Shown: positions 8,774-16,523 of the stretch, one piece after another | Position numbering within the stretch: the stretch's first letter is position 1 | Layout: every line of letters starts with the position of its first letter | NCBI GenBank assembly: GCA_902800065.1 | Contig: CADCDE010000003.1 | Location: 1 to 43,451, forward strand | DNA length: 43,451 bases | Source of the DNA: an uncultured Ruminococcus sp. | GTDB lineage: Bacteria; Bacillota; Clostridia; Oscillospirales; Acutalibacteraceae | Reading direction: 5' to 3' | Notes under the pieces: model-generated | Databases searched by the model: none | What the model was told of the DNA's origin: nothing | The model's input: only the letters and a program-made list of their open reading frames with translations | Position numbers and translations under genes: made by a program

Positions 8774-9946
8774 TTATTTTATGAGTTTTCCGTTTATTAT
8801 CACTCTATCGGGACTGTTCATTATATCAAGCGGATCACCGCTGTATAAAAGGATATCTGCATCCTTGCCCGCTTCAAGAGAGCCTACTCTGTCGGATATG
8901 CCACATATTTCAGCAGGTACTGAGGTTATCGCTTTCAAAGCATCGTTCCTGTCCATACCCTCTTTGACGGCAACTGCCGCACAAAGTATAAGATACTGTA
9001 TAGGGGTTTCGGGATGGTCTGTTATTATTGCAGTCTTTATGCCGCTTTTTGAAACAATGCCTGTTGATTTGGGTGTGAGATTTTTTAATTCAGGCTTGCT
9101 TCTGTCCGTAAGGATAGGTCCTGAAAGTATGCCAAGCATATTTTCCTCGGCTAATTCATCACATATAATATAAGCGTCTGTTGCGTGTACAAGAACATAA
9201 TCTATGTCAAATTCTTTGCAAATTCTTATTGCCGTAAATATATCATCTGCACGGTGTACATGAAAATGTGCAGGTATTTCTTTTTTAAACAACGGGATAA
9301 GCGATTCATATTTGATGTCATATTCGGGACAATCATAATTTTCCTTGTCATTTTCATAATTGATTTTATCCTGATAATACTTTTGAGCTTTTTTGAGAGT
9401 TTCACGAATAAGGGCGGCTGTTGCCATTCGTGTCACGGGAGACTGTTCCTTGTCACCGAAAGTAACCTTGGGATTTTCTCCGAGAGCGAATTTTATTCCG
9501 ACAGGGAATTTAACTATCATTTTATCTATTCTTTTACCGTATGTTTTTATTGCTGCAAGCTGACCTGCAATGGGATTGGTGCTTCCCGGACCTGTTATTA
9601 CAGTTGTAACACCTGCCCTTACTGCCTCGTCAAAATATTTATCCATAGGATATATTGCATCTATTGCCCTGAGATGAGGAGTTATCGGATCACTGTCCTC
9701 ATTGCCGTCATCACCCTCTATGCCAATAGAATCCCCGAACATTCCCATATGTGTATGTGCATCTATAAATCCGGGATAAGCTGTTTGTCCTTTGGCATTT
9801 ATATTGACATCATCATTCCCAAATGAATTGAATAAAGGCATTTTTCCGATATGTTTTATTTTTCCATTTTCAATTTCGATATATCCGTTTTCTATAAAAT
9901 TATTTTTCTTATCCATAGTGCATATTCTGACATTATATATTACCAT
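8774..9946 (-). CDS. Amidohydrolase (metal-dependent, imidazolonepropionase-like)
   Basis: A 390-residue cytoplasmic hydrolase of the amidohydrolase superfamily. A small beta-sandwich formed by both ends (IENGYIEIENGKIKHIG near the start, DADILLYSGDPLD near the end) flanks a TIM barrel. Metal ligands visible are H64-x-H66 (FIDAHTHMG), later His residues in AHFHVHR and LVHATDA, and the Asp of ITDHPETP. Members cleave amide or related bonds in cyclic or acylated compounds. The exact substrate cannot be read from the sequence. The ATG has a GAGGTG ribosome site. It is a single gene between the yabR terminator and hpf, with no obvious pathway partners. Confidence 0.85.
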   Translation of the reverse strand: MVIYNVRICTMDKKNNFIENGYIEIENGKIKHIGKMPLFNSFGNDDVNINAKGQTAYPGFIDAHTHMGMFGDSIGIEGDDGNEDSDPITPHLRAIDAIYPMDKYFDEAVRAGVTTVITGPGSTNPIAGQLAAIKTYGKRIDKMIVKFPVGIKFALGENPKVTFGDKEQSPVTRMATAALIRETLKKAQKYYQDKINYENDKENYDCPEYDIKYESLIPLFKKEIPAHFHVHRADDIFTAIRICKEFDIDYVLVHATDAYIICDELAEENMLGILSGPILTDRSKPELKNLTPKSTGIVSKSGIKTAIITDHPETPIQYLILCAAVAVKEGMDRNDALKAITSVPAEICGISDRVGSLEAGKDADILLYSGDPLDIMNSPDRVIINGKLIK

Positions 9947-9966
9947 TATATTTTCACCTCAAAGTC

Positions 9967-9996
9967 AAAAAAGGAGAGTCCTGTTTCAGACTCTCC
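9967..9996 (-). terminator. Terminator after the yab cluster (yabR)
   Basis: An 8-bp stem, GGAGAGTC (9973-9980) with GACTCTCC (9989-9996), with an 8-base loop. On the minus strand it is followed directly by TTTTTT. It ends the divIC-yabR unit and separates it from the amidohydrolase gene. Confidence 0.85.
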
Positions 9997-10005
9997 AAAA
10001 ATTTT

Positions 10006-10485
10006 TTACGGTTTCTGTGAATTGCTGCGTCTGGGATAGCTGCCTCTTTTGTTTTCGTTCATACGCTTAAGATCAGACATTTTTTCTTCGCTGGTCTGCT
10101 TGAACTTCGACATCATATCCTCAAAGCTTGCCGGTTCGGAGCGTTTTGGCTGTGACCACTCATAGTTGGTGTTGCTGCTTGGTTTCGGAGAACGATACTT
10201 CTGATTGCTGCGGTTCTGACGCTGATTCTGAGTATCATTATTCTCATTCTGAACAGCAGCTTTTTTTATTGAAAGACTTATCTTTCCGTCCTCGCTTACG
10301 CTCAGCACTTTTACTTTTACAGTCTGGCCCTCTTTGAGATAATCATTGATATCATTCACAAACGTAGGGGCAACCTCGGAAATATGTACCATTCCCGTTT
10401 TTCCCGGTTCAAGTTCGACAAATGCTCCGAATTTTGTTATACCTGTGACCTTGCCTTCCAATATCATTCCTGTTTCAAGACTCAT
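10006..10485 (-). CDS. yabR: S1 RNA-binding domain protein (YabR-like)
   Basis: A 159-residue protein with one S1/OB-fold domain at about 1-75 (GMILEGKVTGITKFGAFVEL, then MVHISEVA and SLSIKKA), followed by a basic, Asn/Gln/Arg-rich disordered tail that ends in a second charged stretch. S1 domains bind single-stranded RNA. In B. subtilis yabR lies directly after divIC, as here. The disordered tail is longer than the domain needs and may add RNA affinity. Family is firm, exact role unknown. Confidence 0.85.
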   Translation of the reverse strand: MSLETGMILEGKVTGITKFGAFVELEPGKTGMVHISEVAPTFVNDINDYLKEGQTVKVKVLSVSEDGKISLSIKKAAVQNENNDTQNQRQNRSNQKYRSPKPSSNTNYEWSQPKRSEPASFEDMMSKFKQTSEEKMSDLKRMNENKRGSYPRRSNSQKP

Positions 10486-10505
10486 ACTTCAAAAATTTTC
10501 TCCTC

Positions 10506-10862
10506 TCAATTACCGGCAATATTTACAAATACAACTTCCCCATCTTTTGTAAAGCCATATTCTCTTGCCTTTTTTTCAATGTAATCATCAAATTTATCAA
10601 AATCCTCTTTTTCAACAGCCTCTGCAACATCTCTGAGTTCATCGATTCTTATCTTCTCAAGATCAGCCTTGTCCTTAAGTCTTTGAAGTTCTTCACGGGC
10701 ATTGCTTATCTGGATAAGCTGAGTCGCTATCCCGACAGTAACGGTTATTATCACGACAGTCAGGGTTATCCATGCGATCCAGTTCATTTTTTTCTTGGAT
10801 GCACCATTTACATCCGAAGAAACATTTTCGGATTCCTTGGTTTTTTTTGCGGTTCTCGGCAT
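10506..10862 (-). CDS. divIC: Septum formation initiator (DivIC/FtsB-like)
   Basis: A 118-residue single-pass membrane protein. It has a short charged N-terminus inside the cell, a membrane helix at about 28-49 (WIAWITLTVVIITVTVGIAT), a coiled coil at about 52-80 (NAREELQRLKDKADLEKIRI) and a small C-terminal part. DivIC/FtsB joins FtsL and DivIB at the division site and helps activate septal wall synthesis. The gene lies between yabQ and yabR, as in Bacillus. A vegetative-type promoter sits in the 94-base gap upstream, so it need not depend on the sporulation genes. The start ATG has an AAGGAGG site. Confidence 0.9.
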   Translation of the reverse strand: MPRTAKKTKESENVSSDVNGASKKKMNWIAWITLTVVIITVTVGIATQLIQISNAREELQRLKDKADLEKIRIDELRDVAEAVEKEDFDKFDDYIEKKAREYGFTKDGEVVFVNIAGN

Positions 10863-10915
10863 ATCAGGTTCCTCCTTTTGCAGTATGTTGAAAAATCGGC
10901 AAATTCAATAGCAAT

Positions 10916-10945
10916 ATTATACAACATTTCAACACCATATTGCAA
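10916..10945 (-). promoter_or_regulatory. Sigma-A-type promoter of divIC
   Basis: On the minus strand TTGCAA (10940-10945), an 18-base spacer, then TATAAT (10916-10921). It lies in the gap between yabQ and divIC and would give the division gene vegetative expression separate from the sporulation genes before it. Confidence 0.65.
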
Positions 10946-10956
10946 GACATTTTCAA

Positions 10957-11364
10957 CTACTTTTTTATTTTTTTTACTTGCTTTGACACAATATCCGAAA
11001 TATTTTTCAGCAGCCTTCTCAACGGCACGGATACTCTTTGAACACTGCATGAAATTATTCTGACAAAAGCTCCTGCAAGATTTTTCAGTAATTTTCCAAG
11101 TGTAAAATATATCAATGAAAATGAGATCATCTGACCGAATATTACATAAGCCCTTATATATCCGTGTGTTTGTGACAATGCAAAAAAGAAGTTCAAAGCA
11201 GCGGCTATTCCCATAAAAAGAATATCCTCTGCTATCAGCATCAGAGCATTCGGAGGAGAAAATTCTCTTATTACACTGATAATTATATATATGCAAACAA
11301 TTATCACTCCGAGAACAAGTGACCACAAAAAAGTAACATTCTGCTCATAAAGTGTAAATTCCAA
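10957..11364 (-). CDS. yabQ: Spore cortex biosynthesis protein YabQ
   Basis: A 135-residue membrane protein with about four hydrophobic segments in the first 100 residues (LWSLVLGVIIVCIYIIISVI, then ALMLIAEDILFMGIAAALNFF and YVIFGQMISFSLIYFTLG) and a basic tail. The length and pattern fit YabQ, which in B. subtilis sits in the outer forespore membrane and is needed to make the cortex. It follows yabP by 9 bases and precedes divIC. The tail ending KQVKKIKK is shorter than the roughly 210-residue B. subtilis protein. Confidence 0.85.
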   Translation of the reverse strand: MEFTLYEQNVTFLWSLVLGVIIVCIYIIISVIREFSPPNALMLIAEDILFMGIAAALNFFFALSQTHGYIRAYVIFGQMISFSLIYFTLGKLLKNLAGAFVRIISCSVQRVSVPLRRLLKNISDIVSKQVKKIKK

Positions 11365-11373
11365 AGTATCACC

Positions 11374-11658
11374 CTATTTAAAAAGTCTTGAAAAGAATCC
11401 TCCCTCTGTCTGTTTATTTTCGGCATATACAAGTGAATATATATCCCCGTCAAGATTCAATTCACCTGTTTCAAGACTAAATTTATTTATATGCAGGCTG
11501 CTTCCCTTGACTGTCAGTTCACCAAGTTCTGTTTCAAGTACGACTATCTGTTCATCGAAGCCTGATACATCCGATACTCCCGAAAGCGAAAGCTGTTTTC
11601 TGTCCTCAAGAATGATACTGTGTTTCTTTTTTATGATATTTTTTTCTTCTGCCGCCAT
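11374..11658 (-). CDS. yabP: Sporulation protein YabP
   Basis: A 94-residue protein of the YabP/YqfC family, starting MAAEEKNIIKKKHSIILEDR and carrying the typical LSLSGVSDVSGFDEQIVVLETE core and GGFFSRLF end. YabP is a sporulation-stage protein made in the mother cell in Bacillus. A longer frame from GTG at 11679 is possible, but the ATG at 11658 follows an AGAGGGG ribosome site and matches family length. That ribosome site is itself part of a hairpin with a T-run that touches the ATG (see 11659-11717). Confidence 0.9.
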   Translation of the reverse strand: MAAEEKNIIKKKHSIILEDRKQLSLSGVSDVSGFDEQIVVLETELGELTVKGSSLHINKFSLETGELNLDGDIYSLVYAENKQTEGGFFSRLFK

Positions 11659-11717
11659 AAAAAAATCCCCTCTTGTCACATAAAGATATATAAATTCTTA
11701 TGCAGCGACAAAGAGGG
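11659..11717 (-). terminator. Terminator-like hairpin overlapping the yabP ribosome site
   Basis: On the minus strand CCCTCTTTGTC (11717-11707) pairs with GACAAGAGGG (11677-11668), with one bulged A. The 3' arm is followed by GATTTTTTT and then directly by the yabP ATG. The arm contains the yabP Shine-Dalgarno (AGAGGGG), so the structure could end transcription after rqcP and also hide the ribosome site. The loop is long, about 29 bases. Confidence 0.55.
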
Positions 11718-11728
11718 ATATTCAATAT

Positions 11729-11971
11729 TCAGGAAATTATTTTATACATAAGACCTGCCTCGTCTTTTTTGGCATACTCGTTTATGCTTATTATCTCAGC
11801 TTTTATGGGATGTGCTCCCATGCTTATCTCAAGTATATCTCCTGTTTTAACTTCATATGATGCCCTTGCGATTTTTCCGTTGACAAGCACTCTGCCCGCA
11901 TCGCACGCTTCATTGGCTACTGTTCTTCTTTTTATTATTCTCGATACTTTCAAGTATTTATCAAGTCTCAT
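11729..11971 (-). CDS. rqcP: S4-domain RNA-binding protein RqcP (YabO)
   Basis: An 80-residue protein, almost entirely one S4 RNA-binding domain (MRLDKYLKVSRIIKRRTVANE, then GRVLVNGKIARASYEVKTGDIL). RqcP binds the 50S subunit with RqcH and helps add alanine tails to stalled chains in bacterial ribosome quality control. The open frame extends 62 codons upstream, but that extension is the shadow of hup. The ATG at 11971 has a GGAG site and gives the normal length. In B. subtilis yabO holds the same place between mazG (yabN) and yabP. Confidence 0.92.
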   Translation of the reverse strand: MRLDKYLKVSRIIKRRTVANEACDAGRVLVNGKIARASYEVKTGDILEISMGAHPIKAEIISINEYAKKDEAGLMYKIIS

Positions 11972-12038
11972 TGTTTCATCTCCCTGAAAAAAACAGAAAG
12001 CCGGCTGTATTTCAAACCGACCTTCCTTGATTAATAAA

Positions 12039-12314
12039 TTATGCGTCAACAGCCTCTTTGAAAGCCTTGCCTGCCTTGAATGCAGGAACCTTTGATGCAG
12101 GAATGGTAATTTTTTCCTTTGTCTGAGGATTGCAGCCTGTTCTTTCTTTTCTTTCATGACGCTCGAAGGTACCGAAGCCTACTACACGAACATCTTCACC
12201 CTCGGCTACCTTTTCGATTATAGCCTCAAAAAGTGCCGATACAGCTTTTTCAGCATCCTTCTTTGAAATATCTGCCTTTTCAGCTACTACTGATATAAGT
12301 TCTGCTTTGTTCAT
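12039..12314 (-). CDS. hup: HU family DNA-binding protein
   Basis: A 91-residue histone-like protein starting MNKAELISVVAEKADISKKD, with the DNA-binding arm GFGTFERHERKERTGCNPQTKEKITIPA and the ending VPAFKAGKAFKEAV. HU bends DNA as a dimer and compacts the chromosome. It lies between mazG and rqcP, a common clostridial position. The ATG has a GGAGG site 9 bases upstream. The tail after hup reaches a T-rich run near 11985-11995 with only a weak hairpin, so read-through into rqcP is likely. Confidence 0.97.
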   Translation of the reverse strand: MNKAELISVVAEKADISKKDAEKAVSALFEAIIEKVAEGEDVRVVGFGTFERHERKERTGCNPQTKEKITIPASKVPAFKAGKAFKEAVDA

Positions 12315-12329
12315 TTTTGTGAACCTCCA

Positions 12330-13121
12330 TTAAGTTTTATTGTTGCTTTCCCAAAGGGCTTTCACCGTCTCCGGGGAAGCGTTCTGTATGTTAACACCTG
12401 AACTTTTCGCATTTTCCTCAAACTCTTTAAAATGTTCGATAAATCTGCCGCAGGCATTGTACAGCGATTTTTCGCTTTCAATATTCATGACCTTTGACAA
12501 GCCTGTCATCATAAATAATATATCTCCGATTTTTTCATCACAGCCTTCGGCTTTATTTTCGGATATATCCTTTTTTAATAATTCAAGCTGCTTTGAAATA
12601 TCATCTATCATCACATCAGGACTTTCTGACGGAAGACCGCCTCTTTCAGCCTTTTTGCTGAGCTTCTGAGCCCTCATCAGTGACGGCAGTGTCTTTGATA
12701 TACTTTCCATTGATTCGCTCGCCAGCTTCTGCTCTTTGGATTCCATCTTTATTTTATCCCAGTTTGCAAGGACTTCCTCAGGAGTATCGGCTTTTATATT
12801 CCCGAAAACGTGCGGATGTCTGAGTATCATCTTGTGACATACATCATCTGCTGCATCTTCAAGAGTAAAATTATCCTTTTCCTCCTCAAGAACACAATGG
12901 AAGACTACCTGTAAAAGCACATCGCCCAATTCCTCCCTGAGATGCTCGATGTCGTTTTCATCAATAGCCTCGGCTGCTTCATAGACCTCCTCGATAAAAT
13001 CCTGACGTATCGTCTGATGTGTCTGAACCTTATCCCACGGACATCCGTTTGGTGAACGAAGTATCTTTACTATTTTCACAAGATCATTGACATTATACTT
13101 ATCTTTATATTCAAACTCCAC
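12330..13121 (-). CDS. mazG: Nucleoside triphosphate pyrophosphohydrolase MazG
   Basis: A 263-residue enzyme of the same length as E. coli MazG. It converts NTPs to NMP and pyrophosphate, cleaning non-standard nucleotides. The first MazG domain (about 10-120) has SPNGCPWDKVQTH at 23-35 and the metal-binding acidic residues EEVYE (44-48) and EELGD (63-67). The second, at about 150-250, is weaker. The start codon is GTG with a GGAG site about 10 bases upstream. No TetR/SAM methylase domain is fused, unlike B. subtilis YabN. It follows the spoVB-like gene by 43 bases. Confidence 0.95.
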   Translation of the reverse strand: MEFEYKDKYNVNDLVKIVKILRSPNGCPWDKVQTHQTIRQDFIEEVYEAAEAIDENDIEHLREELGDVLLQVVFHCVLEEEKDNFTLEDAADDVCHKMILRHPHVFGNIKADTPEEVLANWDKIKMESKEQKLASESMESISKTLPSLMRAQKLSKKAERGGLPSESPDVMIDDISKQLELLKKDISENKAEGCDEKIGDILFMMTGLSKVMNIESEKSLYNACGRFIEHFKEFEENAKSSGVNIQNASPETVKALWESNNKT

Positions 13122-13164
13122 TTATGAGTATCTCCTCTCAGAACCAAAATACAGTATATCTATT

Positions 13165-14925
13165 TTACCTTATAAGTTTATATTTTTCAAGTATTTTTAA
13201 AATTTTATTTCCCTTGGGCATACTTATTATATCCTCTCTTTTGACAGCCCTTAAAAGAAGGAGTGCTATCACATATACAATTACTGCAGTAATAACCGCA
13301 AGTATCGTTGCTATACGCTGTCTTAAGAAGATATCAAAAAGCTGTTCGGAATAATATGCAGCCAATGCACATATTACCGATGCTATCAAAGGCTTTACAA
13401 ATATCGAAATAAAATCGGGGATTATCTTTGTTTCACGGCAAAGGAAAAACATTGCCATGACTGTCACAAATCCGTAGCATACTATTGAGCCTACATTTGC
13501 TCCCTGAATATTTATTTCGGGTATGCCGACAAGTATATAATTCACGATTATTTTAATTGCCATTCCTATGATATACAGCTTCAACGGTATATCCATTCTT
13601 CCCGTTGCCTGTATCATGGAACACATAGGGGTACTTGTGGCTATGAATACTGCTGATATTCCCATTACTGTAAGTACCTTTGAGCCTATCTCAACTTCAT
13701 TGGCAACGCCTCCTCCGCTGTATATAAGCGAAAGCAGCGGCTCTGCAAGCACTGACATTCCAATACCTGACGGTATTGTTACAAGCATCGTCACTCTCAA
13801 AACAGTTTCCATGCTTTTTTTCACCTGTATCTTATCACCGCTTGCCCACGCTGTTGTAACCGAGGGAAGGGCGGTTGTTCCGAATACCTGTGTAACTGCC
13901 GTTACAAGCATCATCAGAGTCAGAGCTATACCGTAACAGCCGTAGAGATATATATGAGTCTGACCTGATGCATACACATCATTCGGGATAAGAGAGCCAT
14001 ATATACCAAGCAACGCCTTCGGATCAGTCTGCATTATATGGTCTATTCTTCTTTGTACAAGTGTGGCATCGACCATATCCGCAAGACTCATTATTATCGA
14101 ACCGAGTCCGACAGGCAGTGCAGTCTTTACCATTATTTTGAATATGGTTCCCTTTCCCTTCGGAGGAGGAGATTTCTGAAGCTCCTCTTTGGTGATACCG
14201 TCACCGCTTCTCTTATACTTTATAAAGAGATACAAGAAACCAAAAACGGCTCCCAGAGATATACCGGTTATTGCCGCACCGATAGCTATCGGTATTATCA
14301 CGGACTCAGCTTCAAATTCGCTCATACACTTTGTTCCGAGAACATATCCCGTATCTTCATACTGCTTCATCAGCAGCTTCATTGTCAGTGCAGAAGCAGT
14401 GAATCCGAAAAACAGCTTGAACAATGCCTCGATTATTTCCGATACGGCTGTGGGTGTCATATTTCTCATACCCTCGAAATACCCCCTGTATATCGACATA
14501 AGACAGCCGAAAAATATTGTGGGTGAAAGGCACAGCAATGCAAATATAGCATTTTCGGCATTTATCACCTTGACATACAGAAAGCTTCCAAGTACCATTG
14601 CCAAAAAGCATATACACCCTGCTATCACGAATATAGGCACAGACACCTGATGTATTCTTTTGACATCCCTGAAGCGTCCTTTTGCCACATTTTCAGAGAC
14701 CATTCTTGATATTGCTATCGGAAAGCCCGCTGTCGAAAGCATAAAAAGAGGACTGTACAGGGCATATGCCGCATTGAAAAGTCCTGTTCCGACTCCGCCG
14801 TACATATTTGAGAGAAGTATCTTATATACCATTCCCATCAGCTTGACTATTATCATGCTTGAACCCAGAATAGCCGCACCCTTGATAAATGACTGTGATT
14901 TTCTCTCTTTTTTAGTTTTGGACAC
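13165..14925 (-). CDS. spoVB: Polysaccharide/lipid II flippase of the SpoVB/MurJ (MATE-like) family
   Basis: A 586-residue membrane protein with about 14 hydrophobic segments, starting after a basic N-terminus (MSKTKKERKSQSFIKGAAIL). It carries the family pattern GxGLFNAAYALYSPLFMLSTAGFPIAISRMVSE in the first helices. SpoVB-type transporters export cell-wall or cortex precursors across the membrane. In Bacillus the matching position before mazG is held by yabM, a SpoVB paralogue. The start is GTG at 14925 with an AGGAAG site. It could be a vegetative flippase rather than the sporulation one, as the two cannot be told apart here. Confidence 0.82.
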   Translation of the reverse strand: MSKTKKERKSQSFIKGAAILGSSMIIVKLMGMVYKILLSNMYGGVGTGLFNAAYALYSPLFMLSTAGFPIAISRMVSENVAKGRFRDVKRIHQVSVPIFVIAGCICFLAMVLGSFLYVKVINAENAIFALLCLSPTIFFGCLMSIYRGYFEGMRNMTPTAVSEIIEALFKLFFGFTASALTMKLLMKQYEDTGYVLGTKCMSEFEAESVIIPIAIGAAITGISLGAVFGFLYLFIKYKRSGDGITKEELQKSPPPKGKGTIFKIMVKTALPVGLGSIIMSLADMVDATLVQRRIDHIMQTDPKALLGIYGSLIPNDVYASGQTHIYLYGCYGIALTLMMLVTAVTQVFGTTALPSVTTAWASGDKIQVKKSMETVLRVTMLVTIPSGIGMSVLAEPLLSLIYSGGGVANEVEIGSKVLTVMGISAVFIATSTPMCSMIQATGRMDIPLKLYIIGMAIKIIVNYILVGIPEINIQGANVGSIVCYGFVTVMAMFFLCRETKIIPDFISIFVKPLIASVICALAAYYSEQLFDIFLRQRIATILAVITAVIVYVIALLLLRAVKREDIISMPKGNKILKILEKYKLIR

Positions 14926-14961
14926 TAATGCACTTCCTTTCAGGAGTGTTGTAGAAAAAGT

Positions 14962-15010
14962 GAATTTTTACACCGTATGACGTTCATCAAAAATCATACG
15001 GTGCAAAAAA
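14962..15010 (-). terminator. Hairpin after the zinc-ribbon gene
   Basis: A perfect 10-bp stem, CACCGTATGA (14971-14980) with TCATACGGTG (14994-15003). It extends through a wobble into A/T pairs from the T-run on one side and A-run on the other. A T-rich stretch (CACTTTTTC) follows on the minus strand. It lies between the zinc-ribbon gene and the flippase gene and probably ends the former. Confidence 0.6.
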
Positions 15011-15019
15011 AACATTCAA

Positions 15020-15469
15020 TTATACGCCCATATCGTCATCATCAAAATTATCTTCCGTAAAGTCCACGATATCCTCATCAGTGACCTTTTCTTCGCCCTC
15101 GTCAGTGCTGAATACTATTTTTTCACCGCACTTGTTACAGAAAAAAGCATCTTTTGAATTATATGCTCCGCAGGCTGAACATTTGATCTTGCTTCTGTTA
15201 TTTGCTATCATCTCATTTACAGAATCAAGCTCTGCTTTAAGATTGATTATCTTTGCAACTATATCTGCTATGCTCTTGCTGTAGTCCTTGCCTGTTGTCT
15301 GAGCCTCGAATGAAACTCTGCCGAGCATCTCATATTTTTTGGACAATTCAGATTTTATATCAGCCGCTGAAAGTGTCAGCTTGGACATATCTATTACCTT
15401 GCTCGCTCTTTTTCCGACTGTATCGACTGCCGATCTTGCATTGAGAAGAACATCTTCAAAAATTCCCAT
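15020..15469 (-). CDS. Zinc-ribbon protein with helical N-terminus and acidic tail
   Basis: A 149-residue protein. Residues about 1-95 are helical and likely coiled coil. A zinc ribbon follows at 97-114 (C97xxC100 ... C111xxC114, CSACG and CNKCG). The C-terminus is strongly acidic (DFTEDNFDDDDMGV). I do not recognise a named family beyond the zinc-ribbon type. The ATG at 15469 has an AAAGGA site 9 bases upstream and is preferred over a TTG three codons earlier. It has its own good promoter and a hairpin downstream, so it is a single-gene unit. Role unknown. Confidence 0.75.
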   Translation of the reverse strand: MGIFEDVLLNARSAVDTVGKRASKVIDMSKLTLSAADIKSELSKKYEMLGRVSFEAQTTGKDYSKSIADIVAKIINLKAELDSVNEMIANNRSKIKCSACGAYNSKDAFFCNKCGEKIVFSTDEGEEKVTDEDIVDFTEDNFDDDDMGV

Positions 15470-15511
15470 AACTGTCAATCCTTTCTTGATATATAAAAAC
15501 TATTTAACGCT

Positions 15512-15540
15512 ATTATAACACTAATCCCCTGATTCTTCAA
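15512..15540 (-). promoter_or_regulatory. Promoter of the zinc-ribbon gene
   Basis: On the minus strand TTGAAG (15535-15540), a 17-base spacer, then TATAAT (15512-15517) preceded by TG-T, an extended -10. This is one of the best promoters in the window and about 43 bases before the ATG. Confidence 0.75.
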
Positions 15541-15560
15541 GAGTTTTTACAAAAAACGTC

Positions 15561-16523
15561 TCAATAAATATACTTTCCGCCACCTATGAACTCTCTCATA
15601 AGAGAACTTTCGGGTATAAAGGAATCATCTATACTTTCAAACCCTGAAAGTGCCTTTATAAGATGCTGTGCTGTCTCATAGCAGTGACTTTTTTCACTTA
15701 CCTGTCCGAGTAATTTTATTGCAGGCTCTTTCATTATACAAGGCTCATATATGTGTATCGAATTTACCGTGAAATCACTCGTGTATCTGTACGGACGGAT
15801 ATATTTTTTTTCTCCATCAGCTATTTCTCCCCACATATCAAGCAGCTTTTCGGGAGGAGCTTCCCTGAAGCTGTTGTCTCTGACAACTCGCCTTATACAT
15901 CTTATTTCCCTGTTTGTGAGAACATAATCCTCACCGTTTTTTATTCCCTGCTTTACGCTTACATATATCTTGCTGATATTTCCGTCAGCCATGCCATCGT
16001 CAAATATTGGATTCAGGGCATGTATGCCTTCTATTATTATAACAGCGTTTGAAGATAATTCCAAATGCTGTATAATATCAGTTCTGCAGCTGTTCCTGAA
16101 ATCATACTTGGGTATATCACATTCACCCGTTTCGGCAAGTTTTTTTATACTTTGCTTTATTAAAGGAATATCCAGTGCATCAACGGATTCAAAATCAGGC
16201 TTGCCATTTGGCAGAGTTTTTATATACTTTATCCCCAAATAAAAATCATCCATTGAGATATGCTGCACATCACAGCCCTTTATCCTGAATTCATCAGCTA
16301 ACTTCTGTGCTGTTGTTGTCTTACCACTGCTTGACGGTCCCGAAAGCATTATTATATGCCTTTTGACAGGTATTGTCAATATCTGTTCGACTATCAGACG
16401 CAAGTCACTTCTGAAAATATCCTCGGTCATCTCAATGAAGCCTTTCGGATCAGACCTTGCCTGTTCATTTATCCTGTTTATGTCACAGGCATATCTTCGA
16501 TAGGTATTCAGCCAGTTCATCAT
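15561..16523 (-). CDS. Uridine kinase-like P-loop nucleoside kinase
   Basis: A 320-residue protein of the uridine kinase/phosphoribulokinase family. The P-loop is SGPSSSGKTT at 61-70, the substrate-side acidic motif is DDFY at 92-95, and the following HALNP region carries the base-binding part. Clostridial relatives are often about 550 residues with an N-terminal threonyl-tRNA-synthetase-like (TGS) region. Here only the kinase half and a 55-residue lead are present. It overlaps the 3' end of hemZ by 41 bases and is the last gene of the recJ operon. The start at 16523 is followed by a second ATG, and either may be used. Family sure, substrate inferred. Confidence 0.85.
   Translation of the reverse strand: MMNWLNTYRRYACDINRINEQARSDPKGFIEMTEDIFRSDLRLIVEQILTIPVKRHIIMLSGPSSSGKTTTAQKLADEFRIKGCDVQHISMDDFYLGIKYIKTLPNGKPDFESVDALDIPLIKQSIKKLAETGECDIPKYDFRNSCRTDIIQHLELSSNAVIIIEGIHALNPIFDDGMADGNISKIYVSVKQGIKNGEDYVLTNREIRCIRRVVRDNSFREAPPEKLLDMWGEIADGEKKYIRPYRYTSDFTVNSIHIYEPCIMKEPAIKLLGQVSEKSHCYETAQHLIKALSGFESIDDSFIPESSLMREFIGGGKYIY

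Noticed and set aside
9185..9826. 213-codon plus-strand frame
   Set aside because: It runs opposite the amidohydrolase gene, whose motifs are clear, and is Cys/Tyr-rich as expected of a shadow.
10808..11326. 172-codon minus-strand frame crossing yabQ and the gap
   Set aside because: It overlaps yabQ and divIC, both recognisable, and lacks a ribosome site.
11973..12038. Strong terminator between hup and rqcP
   Set aside because: Only a 5-bp imperfect stem precedes the T-run, so it is too weak to list as a terminator.
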